Positions 23,501 to 33,637 of a stretch of DNA of 64,000 bases are shown piece after piece (position 1 is the stretch's first letter; every line of letters begins with the position of its first letter). The notes under the pieces are model-generated. The model worked only from the letters and a program-made list of their open reading frames with translations, was not told the DNA's origin and did no database searches. Made by a program: the position numbers and the translations under genes. Source of the stretch: Adineta ricciae. Lineage: Eukaryota > Rotifera > Eurotatoria > Adinetida > Adinetidae. The stretch covers positions 140,915 through 204,914 of the forward strand of contig CAJNOJ010000191.1 in the NCBI GenBank assembly GCA_905250025.1, given 5' to 3'.

Positions 23501-25787
23501 CTTCGTGCGTTTCGCTTCGGTTCGTTGATATCGTTGTTCAGTAAACAAGTTATTATAAGAACTGTTATGTTGTGCAATTAATTTTCTTTCTTGATCTGTG
23601 TACGCATAATCAGGATCAACATAATTATACCGTTCTTCTCTTGTAAAAGGTGTTCTAAAACGAGAAAATGTGTTTTAAATAGAATGTCTTTATTTCTATT
23701 CTTTTCTATCTAGTCAACATACGTGAAGCTATCATCACGATTGAATGGACCTATGCTCCGTGCTCGATCATTAGGAAACGAAACTTTGTGCTTCTTGAAG
23801 TTCTCCAAATAGGTAGTTGATGTTCGTTTCACATGTGTTCTATCGTGTGTACTGTTCAAAACGGCGGCACGGGGATGAAATGGTTTTAACGAATCATGTG
23901 TTGTATTGACATTGATGCCAACTTCATTGGCAATTAATGGTTTTAAGCCTGGTTGAGGAGCAAATATAGCAGATGATTGAGTTCATCTCGATTCTCTTAC
24001 CCATGTTGAACTTTTCCGGTGGAATTTCCGTAATTATCGACGCATGGCCAGTTAAGAAACATTGAGCTTGATGAATCGCTTTTGATTGTGTGTGAACAGG
24101 AGAGCGCGAATGAATTGCTGAGCCTACTACTTCACAAACGAGTGTTTTATTAATGTCACCTGAAAAAGAGACTCAGTAAATTAAATAAAACTAAAAATAA
24201 ATTGAACAAACCTATCTGATGAGGAATAAATGTAACTGTAATTTTCAATTTTTCTCTTGGCTTTAATCGGCCACTTGCAGGATAAGCTGCGAAATTCGCC
24301 ACCGATGGAAAACGAAAGTCGATCGGTTTAAAATCCGATTGATTGTATATATGAATAATTTGCTCATACTTTTGTCCGATGTATGTCGTTGGGAAATGTA
24401 ACTCATGAGGTTCGAGTGATAAAACAACGGGCAGCGCTGTTCCTGCAACAGCTATTTCAAGTTTTGTTTTGCTTTGTTCGATTTTTGATAGACCCGGACT
24501 TGCACCTAATAATTCGAAGTACATAAAAGCAGCAACATCTCGTCGAGGTGGCAAGTCAAGCGTGGTAGCAAAAGCTTGTTTAGGTGAATAAGCTCTAATC
24601 GAAATGAATGGAAACGATACGTTGAGATACCTCGAGGGGAGATTAGCCTTTACCTTGGACTAAAACGGAAAAATAAAGGACGTTTTTCGAATGGATTGAG
24701 AATGCCTTGGTTAGGAAAGACAGTAATCATTGAATTCAATGGGTTCAATGAATATTCGGTGTCTTTGGTTTGTTTTTCATCATGATCCTAAAGAAGTGAT
24801 AAGAAGACACGTACAGGAAAACATGATGTATTTACCGATTGTTTTGAATCATCAATTAATGCTGAATAAGCAACAGGTTCAGGCGAATCATTGTAGAGAA
24901 TAGCCACAGCTGTTAAATCACAACCATAATAACACGAACCGAAATTAAGCTTCCGTAATTCTTCATCATTTTCTGGATGCAGTAAGCACAATCGACGATT
25001 CATAATCTTTCCTCTCAGTTTTATTTCATGTGTCTCATGACATGCTTCTAATCTACAAAGATCAACAAGAAAGCTCTTCGATATTTTCTTTCCGAAATAA
25101 GTCTTTGATGAACATACGTTGCGACATCGTCAATTAACATCAATGATGATGTTAAGAGCGATACTTCAACGGATAGAGAGGAGTTTGGTTGAACAACTGC
25201 CGATTGGGGTGAAAATGCAATTGGATGTCCGCCTTTGTAATGAATTTGATATGTTGCTGGTGTATGGCCTGTGTTTTTGACCATGACCTTCTTGAAGACA
25301 GTTTTATTATCAGCAACATGGATGCCGAAATCAACCATTTCTAAATCGAAATCAACGAAATGGGCCATTAGCAATGAGAAAATAAAAAAAGTACATACCG
25401 GCAACAGAAATTTCCGATCGGGCGGGAAAAGCGTAGATAGGAATTTTAATTTCTCGTCCATCGATATCAACTACAATCGCGTCACGTTGTTCTTCGTTAA
25501 TTTTAGCAACATATTCGATAACACCGGTTACTTCCAGGCCAGGTGGAACCGGTTGATCAGGATTTTCGACAATCAATTGAAAATCCTCAAAGAAAAATAC
25601 CAATAAAACATTGTCTGACGAAGAAATTTTCGAATTACTTTGTTTGACGGACGAAATATTTGAATTCGTTTGCTTCTTGTATCGACATTTTTGACATGAA
25701 TCGTCCGTCGATAGAGATTGTTCTGTATCGTATGAGCAAATCTAATTTCATTCGGTTCAATGACTACCGAAAGATCTTTATAACGCA
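10992..25787 (-). CDS. CFAP47: CFAP47-like cilia- and flagella-associated protein (ASH/MSP domains and CH domain)
   Basis: A giant gene of dozens of small exons, minus strand, in one continuous order. It starts at 25787 with DLSVVIEPNEIRFAHTIQNN (an upstream in-frame Met at 25881 is possible). Many immunoglobulin-like ASH/MSP repeats follow, for example ELHFPTTYIGQKYEQIIHIY (24.4 kb), ELDFGEVCVNAPVTKFLSVL (22.6 kb) and KRVNFGTIPINMTSKQTFTI (21.8 kb). A calponin-homology domain lies at about 16.9-17.5 kb (ERILLTWLNYCYSNYREQVW, GRWIVNFDIDLVDSIVLGTV). More Ig-like repeats follow, and the tail ends near RRGYKKRNFILENLQL with the stop in a small last exon (10992-10994). CFAP47 is needed for flagellar axoneme structure in animals. 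Introns are mostly 45-70 bases; one of 1,408 bases (20035-21442) hosts two other genes, and another of about 460 bases lies near 22.9-23.3 kb. No inactivating break was seen. Confidence 0.88.
11516..11543. repeat. (GA)n microsatellite in CFAP47 intron
   Basis: About 14 GA units in an intron near the 3' end of the CFAP47 gene (between exons at about 11.3 and 11.7 kb). This intron is longer than average for the gene. Confidence 0.85.
20198..20203 (-). terminator. Polyadenylation signal of the nested antistasin-like gene
   Basis: AATAAA on the minus strand, about 26 bases past the stop codon at 20229. It supports a transcript unit that ends inside the CFAP47 intron, independent of host splicing. 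Confidence 0.6.
20229..20468 (-). CDS. Secreted antistasin-like cysteine-rich peptide, nested in CFAP47 intron
   Basis: An intronless 79-residue reading frame inside the 1,408-base CFAP47 intron, on the same strand as the host. Residues 1-22 are a signal peptide (MRTQIIAILVSFLLCATFLV, ending SA before KPAAP). After a 20-residue acidic/basic spacer with RR comes a cysteine-rich module: LCMPMLCFAPCNCGSQLDTR followed by GCDTCSCLPC. The CxxxxCxxxCxCGxxxDxxGCxxCxC spacing resembles the antistasin repeat of small serine-protease inhibitors. One repeat only; no catalytic function. Likely exported. Which protease it would bind cannot be told. An AATAAA lies just downstream. The open frame, signal peptide and cysteine spacing make it credible. 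Confidence 0.7.
   Translation of the reverse strand: MRTQIIAILVSFLLCATFLVSAKPAAPVEEQRRAISFPIKFPNPLCMPMLCFAPCNCGSQLDTRGCDTCSCLPCNGGWW
20994..21001 (+). promoter_or_regulatory. TATA box of nested knottin-like gene
   Basis: TATAAATA about 41 bases before the start codon at 21042. This leaves room for a short leader and points to a strong, regulated promoter of its own within the CFAP47 intron. Confidence 0.6.
21042..21326 (+). CDS. Secreted prepropeptide with six-cysteine knottin-like core, nested antisense in CFAP47 intron
   Basis: An intronless 94-residue frame on the strand opposite its host gene. A signal peptide (RFLTCLILFTLLLTSVLS) is followed by an acidic propeptide ending in a dibasic KR site, then a mature part starting SIFGHK with a run of five histidines. 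The core then has six cysteines with spacing C-x2-C-x6-CC-x4-C-x9-C and many Arg/Lys. The C-C-CC-C-C order is that of inhibitor-cystine-knot peptides, which include antimicrobial, inhibitory and venom-type peptides across animals; the order alone does not tell which. The high positive charge favours an antimicrobial role (inference). A TATA box lies upstream (20994) and AATAAA downstream (21399). Confidence 0.72.
   Translation: MQAMRFLTCLILFTLLLTSVLSEIDLNGDLQVENGNHDVSKRSIFGHKHHHHHNQDPSISGRCVRCKFSLVRCCAPNICVKRRFRTDKCLRVKY
21399..21404 (+). terminator. Polyadenylation signal of nested knottin-like gene
   Basis: AATAAA about 75 bases past the stop codon and just before the CFAP47 exon that ends at 21443. 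The nested transcript therefore fits wholly inside the intron. Confidence 0.6.
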
Positions 25788-26365
25788 TTTTTTTTCTTTC
25801 AAAATGATACAGTGTTTTTCTTGTGATTAAATTTTGGTCGATAGGAACAATTATCCATGTTGAAAAATCGATGTCAAGCAACGTCCTCTATCATTCTTGT
25901 TGTACATGTCTTTAGCACACTTATGCACTTCGGCTAATCAACTGGGAAAGTGCGTTACATTCTATGTTAGCACGTGTTTATATGATCATGTGTTTGGCAG
26001 TAGAACTACTAAATGCACTTAGATAAAAGTTCATGGCTACGATTGCGCATGCTGAGCTCTAATTGAACAACGGTAGAATAGTTTTCATTTCTTTTGATAT
26101 ATATCGATAGGTCAACGAATCACGTGCGATACGTCGATATATAAATATATGTGCATAGTAAAACAACATCATCACATGGCTATGAAGATTACACGATGAG
26201 TCAGCGCGAGACGAAGAGACTTTTTTTTCGTCTTTGACGTTTCTAACGGAGACATAACACATAATCGTTTTTTCTCTCATTATGTACACGCGAATTTTAA
26301 TCGACATCGATTAGAAGTTTTAGATTTTTCTATACACAATAAAACGAAGAACGTCTTAGTAAATA
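25788..26365. promoter_or_regulatory. Shared head-to-head promoter region, CFAP47 (-) and BNIP3-like (+)
   Basis: About 580 bases separate the two divergent start codons. It should contain both promoters and 5' leaders. No clear TATA element was identified for either gene, and no other gene content is seen. A divergent pair with this spacing could share regulatory sites (inference). Confidence 0.5.
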
Positions 26366-27116
26366 ATGAATAAATCAATGCAACATCACACATCAGGTTT
26401 GTACACAAACGATGGAAAAGAAAAAACAACGAAATTTTTTTTTGTCTTTAGATTCCTGGATTGATATTCAATCAGAAGAAAAACAAACTCCAACTCCAGA
26501 AACAACTACAAGTTCATTCGCCGATCGAGATCTTTTGTCCAGTATGCACATCAATGAAAACTTGTTATTAGAGGCACAAAAGGAATCATCACGTGTTGGC
26601 TCGAAAAGTTCACATAGTGATAGGTATTTATTCCCATCGTTCATTTCCTACAGATTTCACGATTCTTTCTAGCTCATCACCGAAGAGTCCGAAGAGTCCA
26701 ATTCAAACGGATGAAAATGTCGCTAACTGGATGTTATATTGGTCACGGGTTGAGTCTGAACCACCAAAGTAGAATCTTTGCTGTTGTTTTTCTTTGAATG
26801 TAACTGATTTTTATTTGTCTAGAGAATGGAAATTTCTTCATCCGATCAATCGAAGTGTCCGTGATCAATTACTCGACGAAGACGAAGAAGAACGCGCAGC
26901 TGAAGAAGCAGCCAAAGCTTTAATCGAAAAAAAACGTATGCGTTATGTTCTCTTAAGCAATTGTGCCAGTTTTCTTCTTGGCATGGGAATGTAAGTTCAC
27001 TTCGGTTTTACAAAACAATTTCATTCATGCATGTGAACTTTGTTTCTTTAAGTATGTACTTATGTTTACGTCGCTACCTTCGTATGAAAACACCCTACTT
27101 TTATACATTGGATTAA
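26366..27116 (+). CDS. BNIP3: BNIP3/NIX-like mitophagy receptor
   Basis: Tail-anchored outer mitochondrial membrane protein that recruits autophagy machinery. Exon 1 gives MNKSMQHHTS and splices (26397, GTTTGT...TTTAG) to DSWIDIQSEE, which places W-x-x-I (an LC3-interacting motif) in the family's position. Next come ENLLLEAQKESSRVGSKSSH (the conserved BH3-side block), NWMLYWSRVESEPPK and EWKFLHP. The C-terminus has the membrane helix LLSNCASFLLGMGI, made across the last splice (27053/27054), then YLCLRRYLRM and the stop at 27114-27116. The polar S-N...A...G-x-G pattern of the dimerising helix is kept. Total about 175 residues. The first in-frame Met of the longest open frame (26412) lies inside the first intron and was not chosen. 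All diagnostic blocks are in order. Confidence 0.87.
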
Positions 27117-28335
27117 ACAATTCAATCAATGTCGTTGGATTTTGTACATAAAACATTTCTTCTACTCGCATATTTACAAGAAAAAACATTCTCTTCTGCT
27201 TTTAAGTTTCCTTTTATTTGCAAATAACAACAGCATTTCTGTACATACATATTTACACGGAAAAAGTCATCATTTCTCCTTCACATGTTCAGAAGAACAT
27301 TCCTTATTTTACTTCGCTGATGACTTCAACAATGTTTCTTTGTTTTTCCTTGTCCTCTGTTATATATCTATCTTGTTTTTTTTATTGATGAGTTCGTATT
27401 TGATCTATTTGTGAATAGTTCATGTTATCGTGTAGGGAAACAATCGAACTAGACATAGACGAACGGTTTGGAAAAACACAAAACTGAGTGTATTATAATC
27501 GATTGTAAATATCAATGTTTTTTTTCCTTCTCATCAAAAAAATGAATGCATGAAAATATACCATCGAGACATAGACATGTTTTTCTTCTTTTCTCTTTCG
27601 TTTTTCTCTTTCTTATTCATAATTTGACATTACAAATAAAAATTTTATTCACTATTGAAATCGCGCCAATTGATTCATGAGAGATCAAAGAATCTTGCTC
27701 GACACATTTTGCATAAAATATGTCGAAAGTGTTTAAAGAAAATGAGTCACTACGTTTTCATCTAAAGATTATCGACAAGAATTTACATCGTTGGTGAACA
27801 GATGTTCACTCAAGCAATAGATTTCAGATGATTGGCAAGATGTTGTAATCAAATTCATAGTTGATCACATTACATGAAATGACACAAGCAGAAGACCTCG
27901 TTACCGATCAATTTTATAGGAGAAAATAAATCTGTCAGTTTTGAAGGATATTATTTGTTTCACCAAACGAACGTCACACTTCCTTTTTGTTTTTCAACAT
28001 CCAGTGTAGACAGTTCGTTAATACGTGATATGTGTAGGTGAGTCGACTTAATATGTCTAAAACAGAGACGCATTAAATGTCTCGATTAGACGTGTCAAGT
28101 GTCAATGGTTGACCCGTTATAAGTACTGGCGCAAATTATATACTCGATATACCTGATTTTATCGCGAATGTCATACATTCTGTTTGTTACAAATCTATAG
28201 AAGTCTTGCTTCTAATCACATATGTTCTCAAGTCGATTAACAAGATAGTCTTTCCGATCAACGCTCTATAAAATGGAACTTTTTATTACTGATCCAGGAA
28301 TAAATAACAGTGAATATGTTTGAAACTATTTGTCT
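27117..28335. other. Convergent spacer, no gene seen
   Basis: About 1.2 kb between the 3' ends of the BNIP3-like gene (+) and the DxNGDG mini protein gene (-). AT-rich with homopolymer runs; short frames have no support. Presumed 3' trailers. Confidence 0.5.
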
Positions 28336-28752
28336 TTAGAAATGGCGATGCATATGAATATGATGGTGACTATGTGGATGACTATATGAATGATTTGGAG
28401 CAACAAAACCATTTGTGGCGTGGATTTGACCAGTGGGACCGTACACCATGGATGCGTAGCCAGAGACTGCTGGGTATCCGGGAACAACATCCGGTCTACG
28501 GCCGAGAATTCCATCACCGTTGTAATCTCTTCCTGTCGCTCGTTCGAGTTGGCTTAGATATCCTAAAATATGTAAAAGAGAATATTTTCCTACTGAATCA
28601 ATCTCGATAACTACCTTCTCCACCAATAAATCCATCTCCGTTTAGATCGAGTCCGTATTTTCTTTCAAGAGCATTTACAATTCGTGCTGAAAATAATAAA
28701 ATACATGTATTTCGTAACACCAACTAAGAAAAATCTTCCACTTACTATCCAT
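28336..28752 (-). CDS. Small DxNGDGxIG repeat protein with histidine-rich tail
   Basis: Three exons: start ATGGATA at 28752, splice to IVNALERKYGLDLNGDGFIG, splice to YLSQLERATGRDYNGDGILG, then a Gly/Tyr/Pro stretch and the tail HSHHHIHMHRHF with the stop at 28336. About 100 residues in total. Two DxNGDGxIG loops follow Leu-Glu-Arg helices 22 residues apart, like the calcium loops of EF-hand or dockerin modules, but position 12 of each loop is not Glu or Asp, so the site is incomplete. The tail could bind metal ions (inference). No signal peptide. I do not know an assigned function for this architecture. Confidence 0.65.
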
Positions 28753-29882
28753 CTTTGTTGTTCGATGAGGTCGTCGGAATGTCTACTATTCAAGTAACTA
28801 TGAATGTTAGAACTGAAGACTGTACAATATTTTTGCAGCTTTTATAACCCCATAATTGCTCGTAGTCATGCGAGAAAAATCCTCATTTACTTCGACGCGC
28901 ATGATTTGCTTTTCCTTTCTTTTTGCAAATCATTGTCAATAATGTCAGCAATTAAACCATACGATTTCATCATAAAGGAAGTGATTGCATAGCAAAGGTG
29001 ATGTCCAACTAACATACCAAGATAAAAATCATGAAAAGAGCACAGGTTAATAGATCTTTAATTGCGAAATATATCGATGATTTCTTCCCCATAGCAGATG
29101 TGTTTGCCAACGCACTTTCATAGAAAGTATTTTTTCGAACGGAACATTTAATCAACACAATGTCGCAGTATTTGTGTGTAGGAATGTTAATTGGAAATTT
29201 AAAAAAAACTAAAAGACGAAATAAAACTCATTGTTTTTAATAGATCCTGATTAGACACGGCACACCTGTCCTTCTGATACATACAAACATGACTTTCATT
29301 GTGTGATTTTTACGAGTTCAGATTCACAACGAAAGTCATACGTGACATACTATGATAATAGCAGGTCGTCGGTGAATCCTGACAAATAAATGTACATTTT
29401 CGTACTGTCACGATTAGTTTTAGCGAAGTCAATAGGAAATAGGAAGAATTTCAATGTTGACAGGAAATAAATAAGATTTGAGTTTCCTGCTGTAAAGGAC
29501 TTTCACATGACATTAGTTCTGATAGGATCTAGTTGTTTGAAAACTATTTATGATACACTTTGAATCATGAGAAACAAAAGAGAAAGTCTATAGAGTAACA
29601 TTCTATTTCCTATCTTGAAGACGTATTGTTTTACATAGTAAATAATTCGGTAATTCAAGCTTAAACGCGCTGCTTCGAGTTAAACTATCTACATAGGCCC
29701 GTATATTCTCTCCGGTGGTCGATAAAGAAAAAAGAAGTTATTTTACAACATGGGAATCATTTTCTTCGTGTCTAAATTCTGTGTTTGTTTTATATTTTTT
29801 ATCTCCGAAAAGAAAGAACAATATTTATAAATTAAAATTAATTCGTTAAAATAAGAATTTAAAAATTAAATTATGATTTCAG
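28753..29882. other. Spacer without recognised gene
   Basis: About 1.1 kb upstream of the mini protein and downstream of the BTB-TLDc gene. AT-rich, no long frame with support, no repeat of note. Confidence 0.5.
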
Positions 29883-31274
29883 TTATTGTGTCGTTATCGT
29901 AAATACTTCGACTTCTTTACAGGCAAAATATTTCTTCGCAAATATTGAACTGCCAAGATTCGTTGTATCGACATAACTTTTTGGAAAAAATATACAATTG
30001 GTTTTCTCATTAAATTTGTTCCTTAAACACAGATCACTTCCTTCATTCTTCGGCGAGCCGAAATTGGGACCACAGGTTGGATTATGACTTATTGCACACT
30101 GTTGATATTCTTTCGCGACGGGAAATTTCGTTGGTGGTATGTTTAAAGTATTCTTCAATGTGAACAGAAATGCTGTGGGATCTGCTTGATCAGCACGAAG
30201 TGTTGCTGAACTCCATGAAACTGATGTAAATCCACCGAAAATATTTCCGAAATCGGTTTGAATGATTGATACTGTTGGCGCATAGGATTCGGAGCAACGA
30301 TGGAAATCAGCTGCGTCGAATCCGTGTTCGCTAGCACGATAGATCAATTTCCATGGTTGCTGTGTCATCATTTCTGGACCGATGAATTCGGAAAGTTTTT
30401 CTTCATATTCTGATGTTATTAAAGTACTTCCCAAGAAGATGTTTAAACGGTTTTCGGATGGAATTGTTGTTCGCCATGACAATGCTGTTTGAGCTGGATG
30501 AGGTTTGCTTTTTGTCGGCATAGATTGATTGAATGGTGAAGAACGTGTCAATGCATTTGGTGACGCCGATGGGGTATAAGGCGAAGACCGTGTTCGATTG
30601 ACTGCTGGTGCAGGACTACATGGCGGTGATGACTGGTTAGTTAGATTAACTGTCAGAGATGATTCATCTTTTCGTAAAAGTGAATTCAATTCGTCTTCTA
30701 AACTTTGAATTTTGTAGAATTTCGCTTCGGTGAGCAATTCTTTCCGAATGGTTCTATCTTCAATGTTAAGTTCACCTGTTCGAAGGTATTTGAGTACCAA
30801 ATCAAAAATTCGTCCGTCGCGATCGATGAAGATTCGATTATCTGCCGTATTTGCATTTCGGTTCCATTCTTTCGTAAGAAATGCTTTAAAAAACAAGGAA
30901 TTACTTTGAGTTAAGGTTTTAATGGTCGTTGTGAAATGATGTCCACCTACATCGAGATACACACGATTATCTGCATTCGAATCGATCTGTTTGTTAAAAT
31001 CATTGAGATCTTTACGATAAAAGTCTAATTCTCGTTCAAGCTTCTCCTGTTTTAATTGCATCGCGGTAAATGTTTTATTCAACTCGTCCGTATCATTGAG
31101 AAATTGATTGTATTGTTGAGAAATTAAGATAAAGTTTTGTTTTATCGCTGGGATCAACGATTGAAGTCTATTAAAAACATCGCACTTATTGTCCCACTCT
31201 GCTTCATTTCCATTAACATTTAACTTGTTATTAGTCATTGTCGCCGTTGTAAGACCATTACTCTGTGACATCAT
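29883..31274 (-). CDS. BTB/POZ (T1/KCTD-type) and TLDc domain protein
   Basis: A single uninterrupted frame of 463 residues, unusual among the intron-rich neighbours. Residues 30-100 are predicted helical or coiled (LDFYRKDLNDFNKQID). Residues 103-200 form a T1-type BTB domain: VYLDVGGHHFTTTIKTL, RIFIDRDGRIFDLVLKYLRT, EAKFYKIQSLEDEL, which usually assembles into tetramers or pentamers and may recruit cullin-3. A Ser/Pro-rich linker (205-270) precedes a TLDc domain (about 285-463): KLIYRASEHGFDAADFHRCS, NIFGGFTSVSW, AFLFTLKN, and GSDLCLRNKFN near the end. TLDc domains are linked to V-ATPase regulation and oxidative-stress protection. The fusion suggests a substrate adaptor or signalling scaffold. 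Absence of introns may mean a retroposed origin. Domains are clear; the gene name is not. Confidence 0.82.
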   Translation of the reverse strand: MMSQSNGLTTATMTNNKLNVNGNEAEWDNKCDVFNRLQSLIPAIKQNFILISQQYNQFLNDTDELNKTFTAMQLKQEKLERELDFYRKDLNDFNKQIDSNADNRVYLDVGGHHFTTTIKTLTQSNSLFFKAFLTKEWNRNANTADNRIFIDRDGRIFDLVLKYLRTGELNIEDRTIRKELLTEAKFYKIQSLEDELNSLLRKDESSLTVNLTNQSSPPCSPAPAVNRTRSSPYTPSASPNALTRSSPFNQSMPTKSKPHPAQTALSWRTTIPSENRLNIFLGSTLITSEYEEKLSEFIGPEMMTQQPWKLIYRASEHGFDAADFHRCSESYAPTVSIIQTDFGNIFGGFTSVSWSSATLRADQADPTAFLFTLKNTLNIPPTKFPVAKEYQQCAISHNPTCGPNFGSPKNEGSDLCLRNKFNEKTNCIFFPKSYVDTTNLGSSIFAKKYFACKEVEVFTITTQ

Positions 31275-31787
31275 TTAATGTTGTTATGTTGATAAGTAAG
31301 AAGAATGGAAGTAGAAGAAAGAGAGAAGAAAAACAGCATTTACCGACGTATTTATATGTAGTCTATACGATTTCTCTTCTCTTTTCCCTGTGTTTATGAA
31401 AGGTTTTTTCATCGTCGAAAAGTCATTTTATCGGCCCTGCCATCGCTCTTTTTATTTTATTACTTGCCGTATTCTTTGATTTCTTTCTTTCTTTCTTTTT
31501 CAAAAATATATCGGCGAGCACGATGTATGCTTTATTTCAATGTGACACATGGCTCGTAAGAAATTTTGTTTTGTTCGAGATTCTTATCGTACTGTAAAAA
31601 AAACATTACCGCTGTAATTAACGAAACAGAATAACTAATTTCTTTTCTTTTTGCTTGTTGATGGAAGAGGAGGAAGAAGAAGCAAACCTGTGTTTTTCTC
31701 CATAGTCAAAGCTATTCATATATTGAAAAATCAAATCCGACTTATAAATGCAACAAAAAAAAATAACCCGACACACAAAAGAACAAA
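31275..31787. other. Spacer without recognised gene
   Basis: About 510 bases between the BTB-TLDc start and the stop of the next minus-strand gene. Homopolymer and TTTC-rich; presumed promoter. Confidence 0.5.
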
Positions 31788-32808
31788 TTACACGAGTGTC
31801 TCCAAATGATGTTGATTGATCGTGTAACTATTACTATCGTCCGATGATAACGAACCTATACAAGAATCAGTCGTACTACGATCGGATAGATCATCGTCAT
31901 CCGATGTATATTTCGTCGTAGTTGCTCGTTGTTTACTTGTGGAAAGTGTGCGATCGACACTTGTTGTTCGTGGATTCGATGAAATCTTTTTCAGAATACT
32001 TCTCACTTCAGAAGTGACCGTCGATGGTGAACTACGTACGGTCGAGGTACGAAAACGAACACGTGACAAGGAGCGAGTTGAATTGGTCGTATGCTGATTG
32101 ATAGCTTGGTGATATTCATCTTGCCGAGATTGTCGTCGACAAACTGGGATCATATCTGATGTACTTCTACGAGAAAATATTTTTCAATAGATTTAATTAG
32201 AGATGTTATTGTCGAAAACAAACCTGCTATCATCACTATCGATATCACAATCATCCGTGCCTGTAACCCAGTCAAAATAATTGGCATAGTTTGATGACGA
32301 AGAATAATTATTTGATAAATTTGTACTCCGTAATTGACTGATAATTTCATGTTGTTTACGAATCAATGATTCTTGTATTTTCAACTGTTCATATGCATTC
32401 GTCAGGATAGGTCGTTGTACCGGTGTTCGAAGGAGCTTCTTTCGTTGAGCGAAACGAGATGGAGATGAATTGCGTTTGAAGGATAATTTGAAACGGATGT
32501 CTGACGAAGCGTAATGTAGAAGAATATCTTGAATGAAGTCAGTTGTTTTCAACGGGTATAGATAAGGTGGATGTTCAACATAGAGACAACAATCATTGAT
32601 AGTAAAATTCTGTTTTTCAGCTAAATCATCTAGTAGAGCATCGATGATATGAGCGACTGTGGTCAGACGATTGAAATTTGTTATACATTTGTGACTATTA
32701 CGATATGTAACTTGAATACATTCAAAACGACGATGTTGACAAACTAGAAATACAATAGTTTTATTTCGAACCATAAAGACAATCTTCAAATGAGTTGTTA
32801 CCTTGCAT
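31788..32808 (-). CDS. Protein with N-terminal Ras-association/ubiquitin-like domain (RASSF7-10-like candidate)
   Basis: A tiny start exon (ATGCAAG at 32808, donor GTAACA) splices to VCQHRRFECIQVTYRNSHKC. Residues 1-95 look like a ubiquitin-superfamily fold: two opening strands, a helix TTVAHIIDALLDDLAEKQNF, a strand CCLYVEH, and a final strand IRFKLSFKRN. This order is that of Ras-association domains at the N-terminus of RASSF7-10 proteins. Then comes a helix (NAYEQLKIQESLIRKQHEII, possibly coiled coil) and, after an intron near 32.2 kb, a low-complexity tail rich in Ser, Thr and Arg (SSDDSNS, SDDDDLSD) with many possible phosphosites; stop at 31788. About 310 residues. The domain call is by strand order and a few residues only; a PB1 or FERM-like lobe is possible. 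Confidence 0.5.
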
Positions 32809-33118
32809 GATTTTCTATCTCACAATATCAATAGATTACAACATCGATCCTTTCGACTTATATATGCATATCTTCTTGAGCATTTCTCTCTTTTTTCTCT
32901 CTCTTCTTCTCTGTCATTGTCTATTGTCTATAAACCAATCTATTTGTCGTCTTACGTTGCCTTTCTAATTGATTACCGAATCAAATATGTGTGTGTATAC
33001 ACGCGGCTCAGTAGGGCATCTTCGTCCTCTCTCGATGGTCAATTAAGATAGACAGAGAGAAATGCCGGAAGCAAGACAAAATTTCACTTCAATATCACAC
33101 GTTAACAAGTTTATTCGA
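32809..33118. other. Spacer, no gene seen
   Basis: About 310 bases upstream of the Ras-association-like gene, with a pyrimidine-rich run (TCTCTCTTTTTTCTCTC near 32885). Probably promoter and leader. Confidence 0.45.
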
Positions 33119-33257
33119 TTAGTGTTTATTGTCTACAAATGATTGGCGATAATCCGGTGATAGACGAGCCGTTTTAGATATAAATGGATTATCAAATTTG
33201 GCACCTGGGTATAAGTTTTCTGAAAATTGAGATCCTTCGAAGATTCCATCTGGTGTC
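33119..33257 (-). CDS. Probable terminal exon of unassigned minus-strand gene
   Basis: After a good splice acceptor (CTTGTACTCAG), the minus strand reads TPDGIFEGSQFSENLYPGAK followed by FDNPFISKTARLSPDYRQSF and a stop at 33119-33121. The residue composition is coding-like and the stop is followed by AT-rich sequence. No start exon was found nearby. It may be the last exon of the kelch-type gene on the same strand, joined across an intron of about 530 bases, or part of a separate small gene. No domain recognised. Confidence 0.4.
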
Positions 33258-33637
33258 TGAGTACAAGAGTGAGAAAGAAACAAATGAACATCAGAAGAAA
33301 TTGAATTTGATTTGATCTAAAGATATGAATGAATGAAAAATAATCGACTAATGAATAAGGCATTAATGGAAAAAATGTTCGTTAGTTGTTTGTTTTTCAA
33401 TTACATAAATACATTTCTGATCGTGTGATCAATTAAAAGAAAATTCTTTGCAATTAACTGCTTCATTGTATGTTGTAGGCAGTTGACACTTTCAATCTCA
33501 TGGATCCATTAGACATCATTTATCATGCGATGGGTGATTTCAATTGATAACATTGTGCTATTTTTTTGATGGTGTTTTTTTCACTGGAAAAGAAATTGTT
33601 GTTGTACTTCGGTGCGTGTTATGTTTGTTTTCAATGG

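Noticed and set aside
26412-26672. Start of the BNIP3-like gene at the Met of 26412
   Set aside because: That Met lies in an intron; splicing MNKSMQHHTS (26366) to DSWIDIQ gives the family N-terminus without the poly-Phe stretch.
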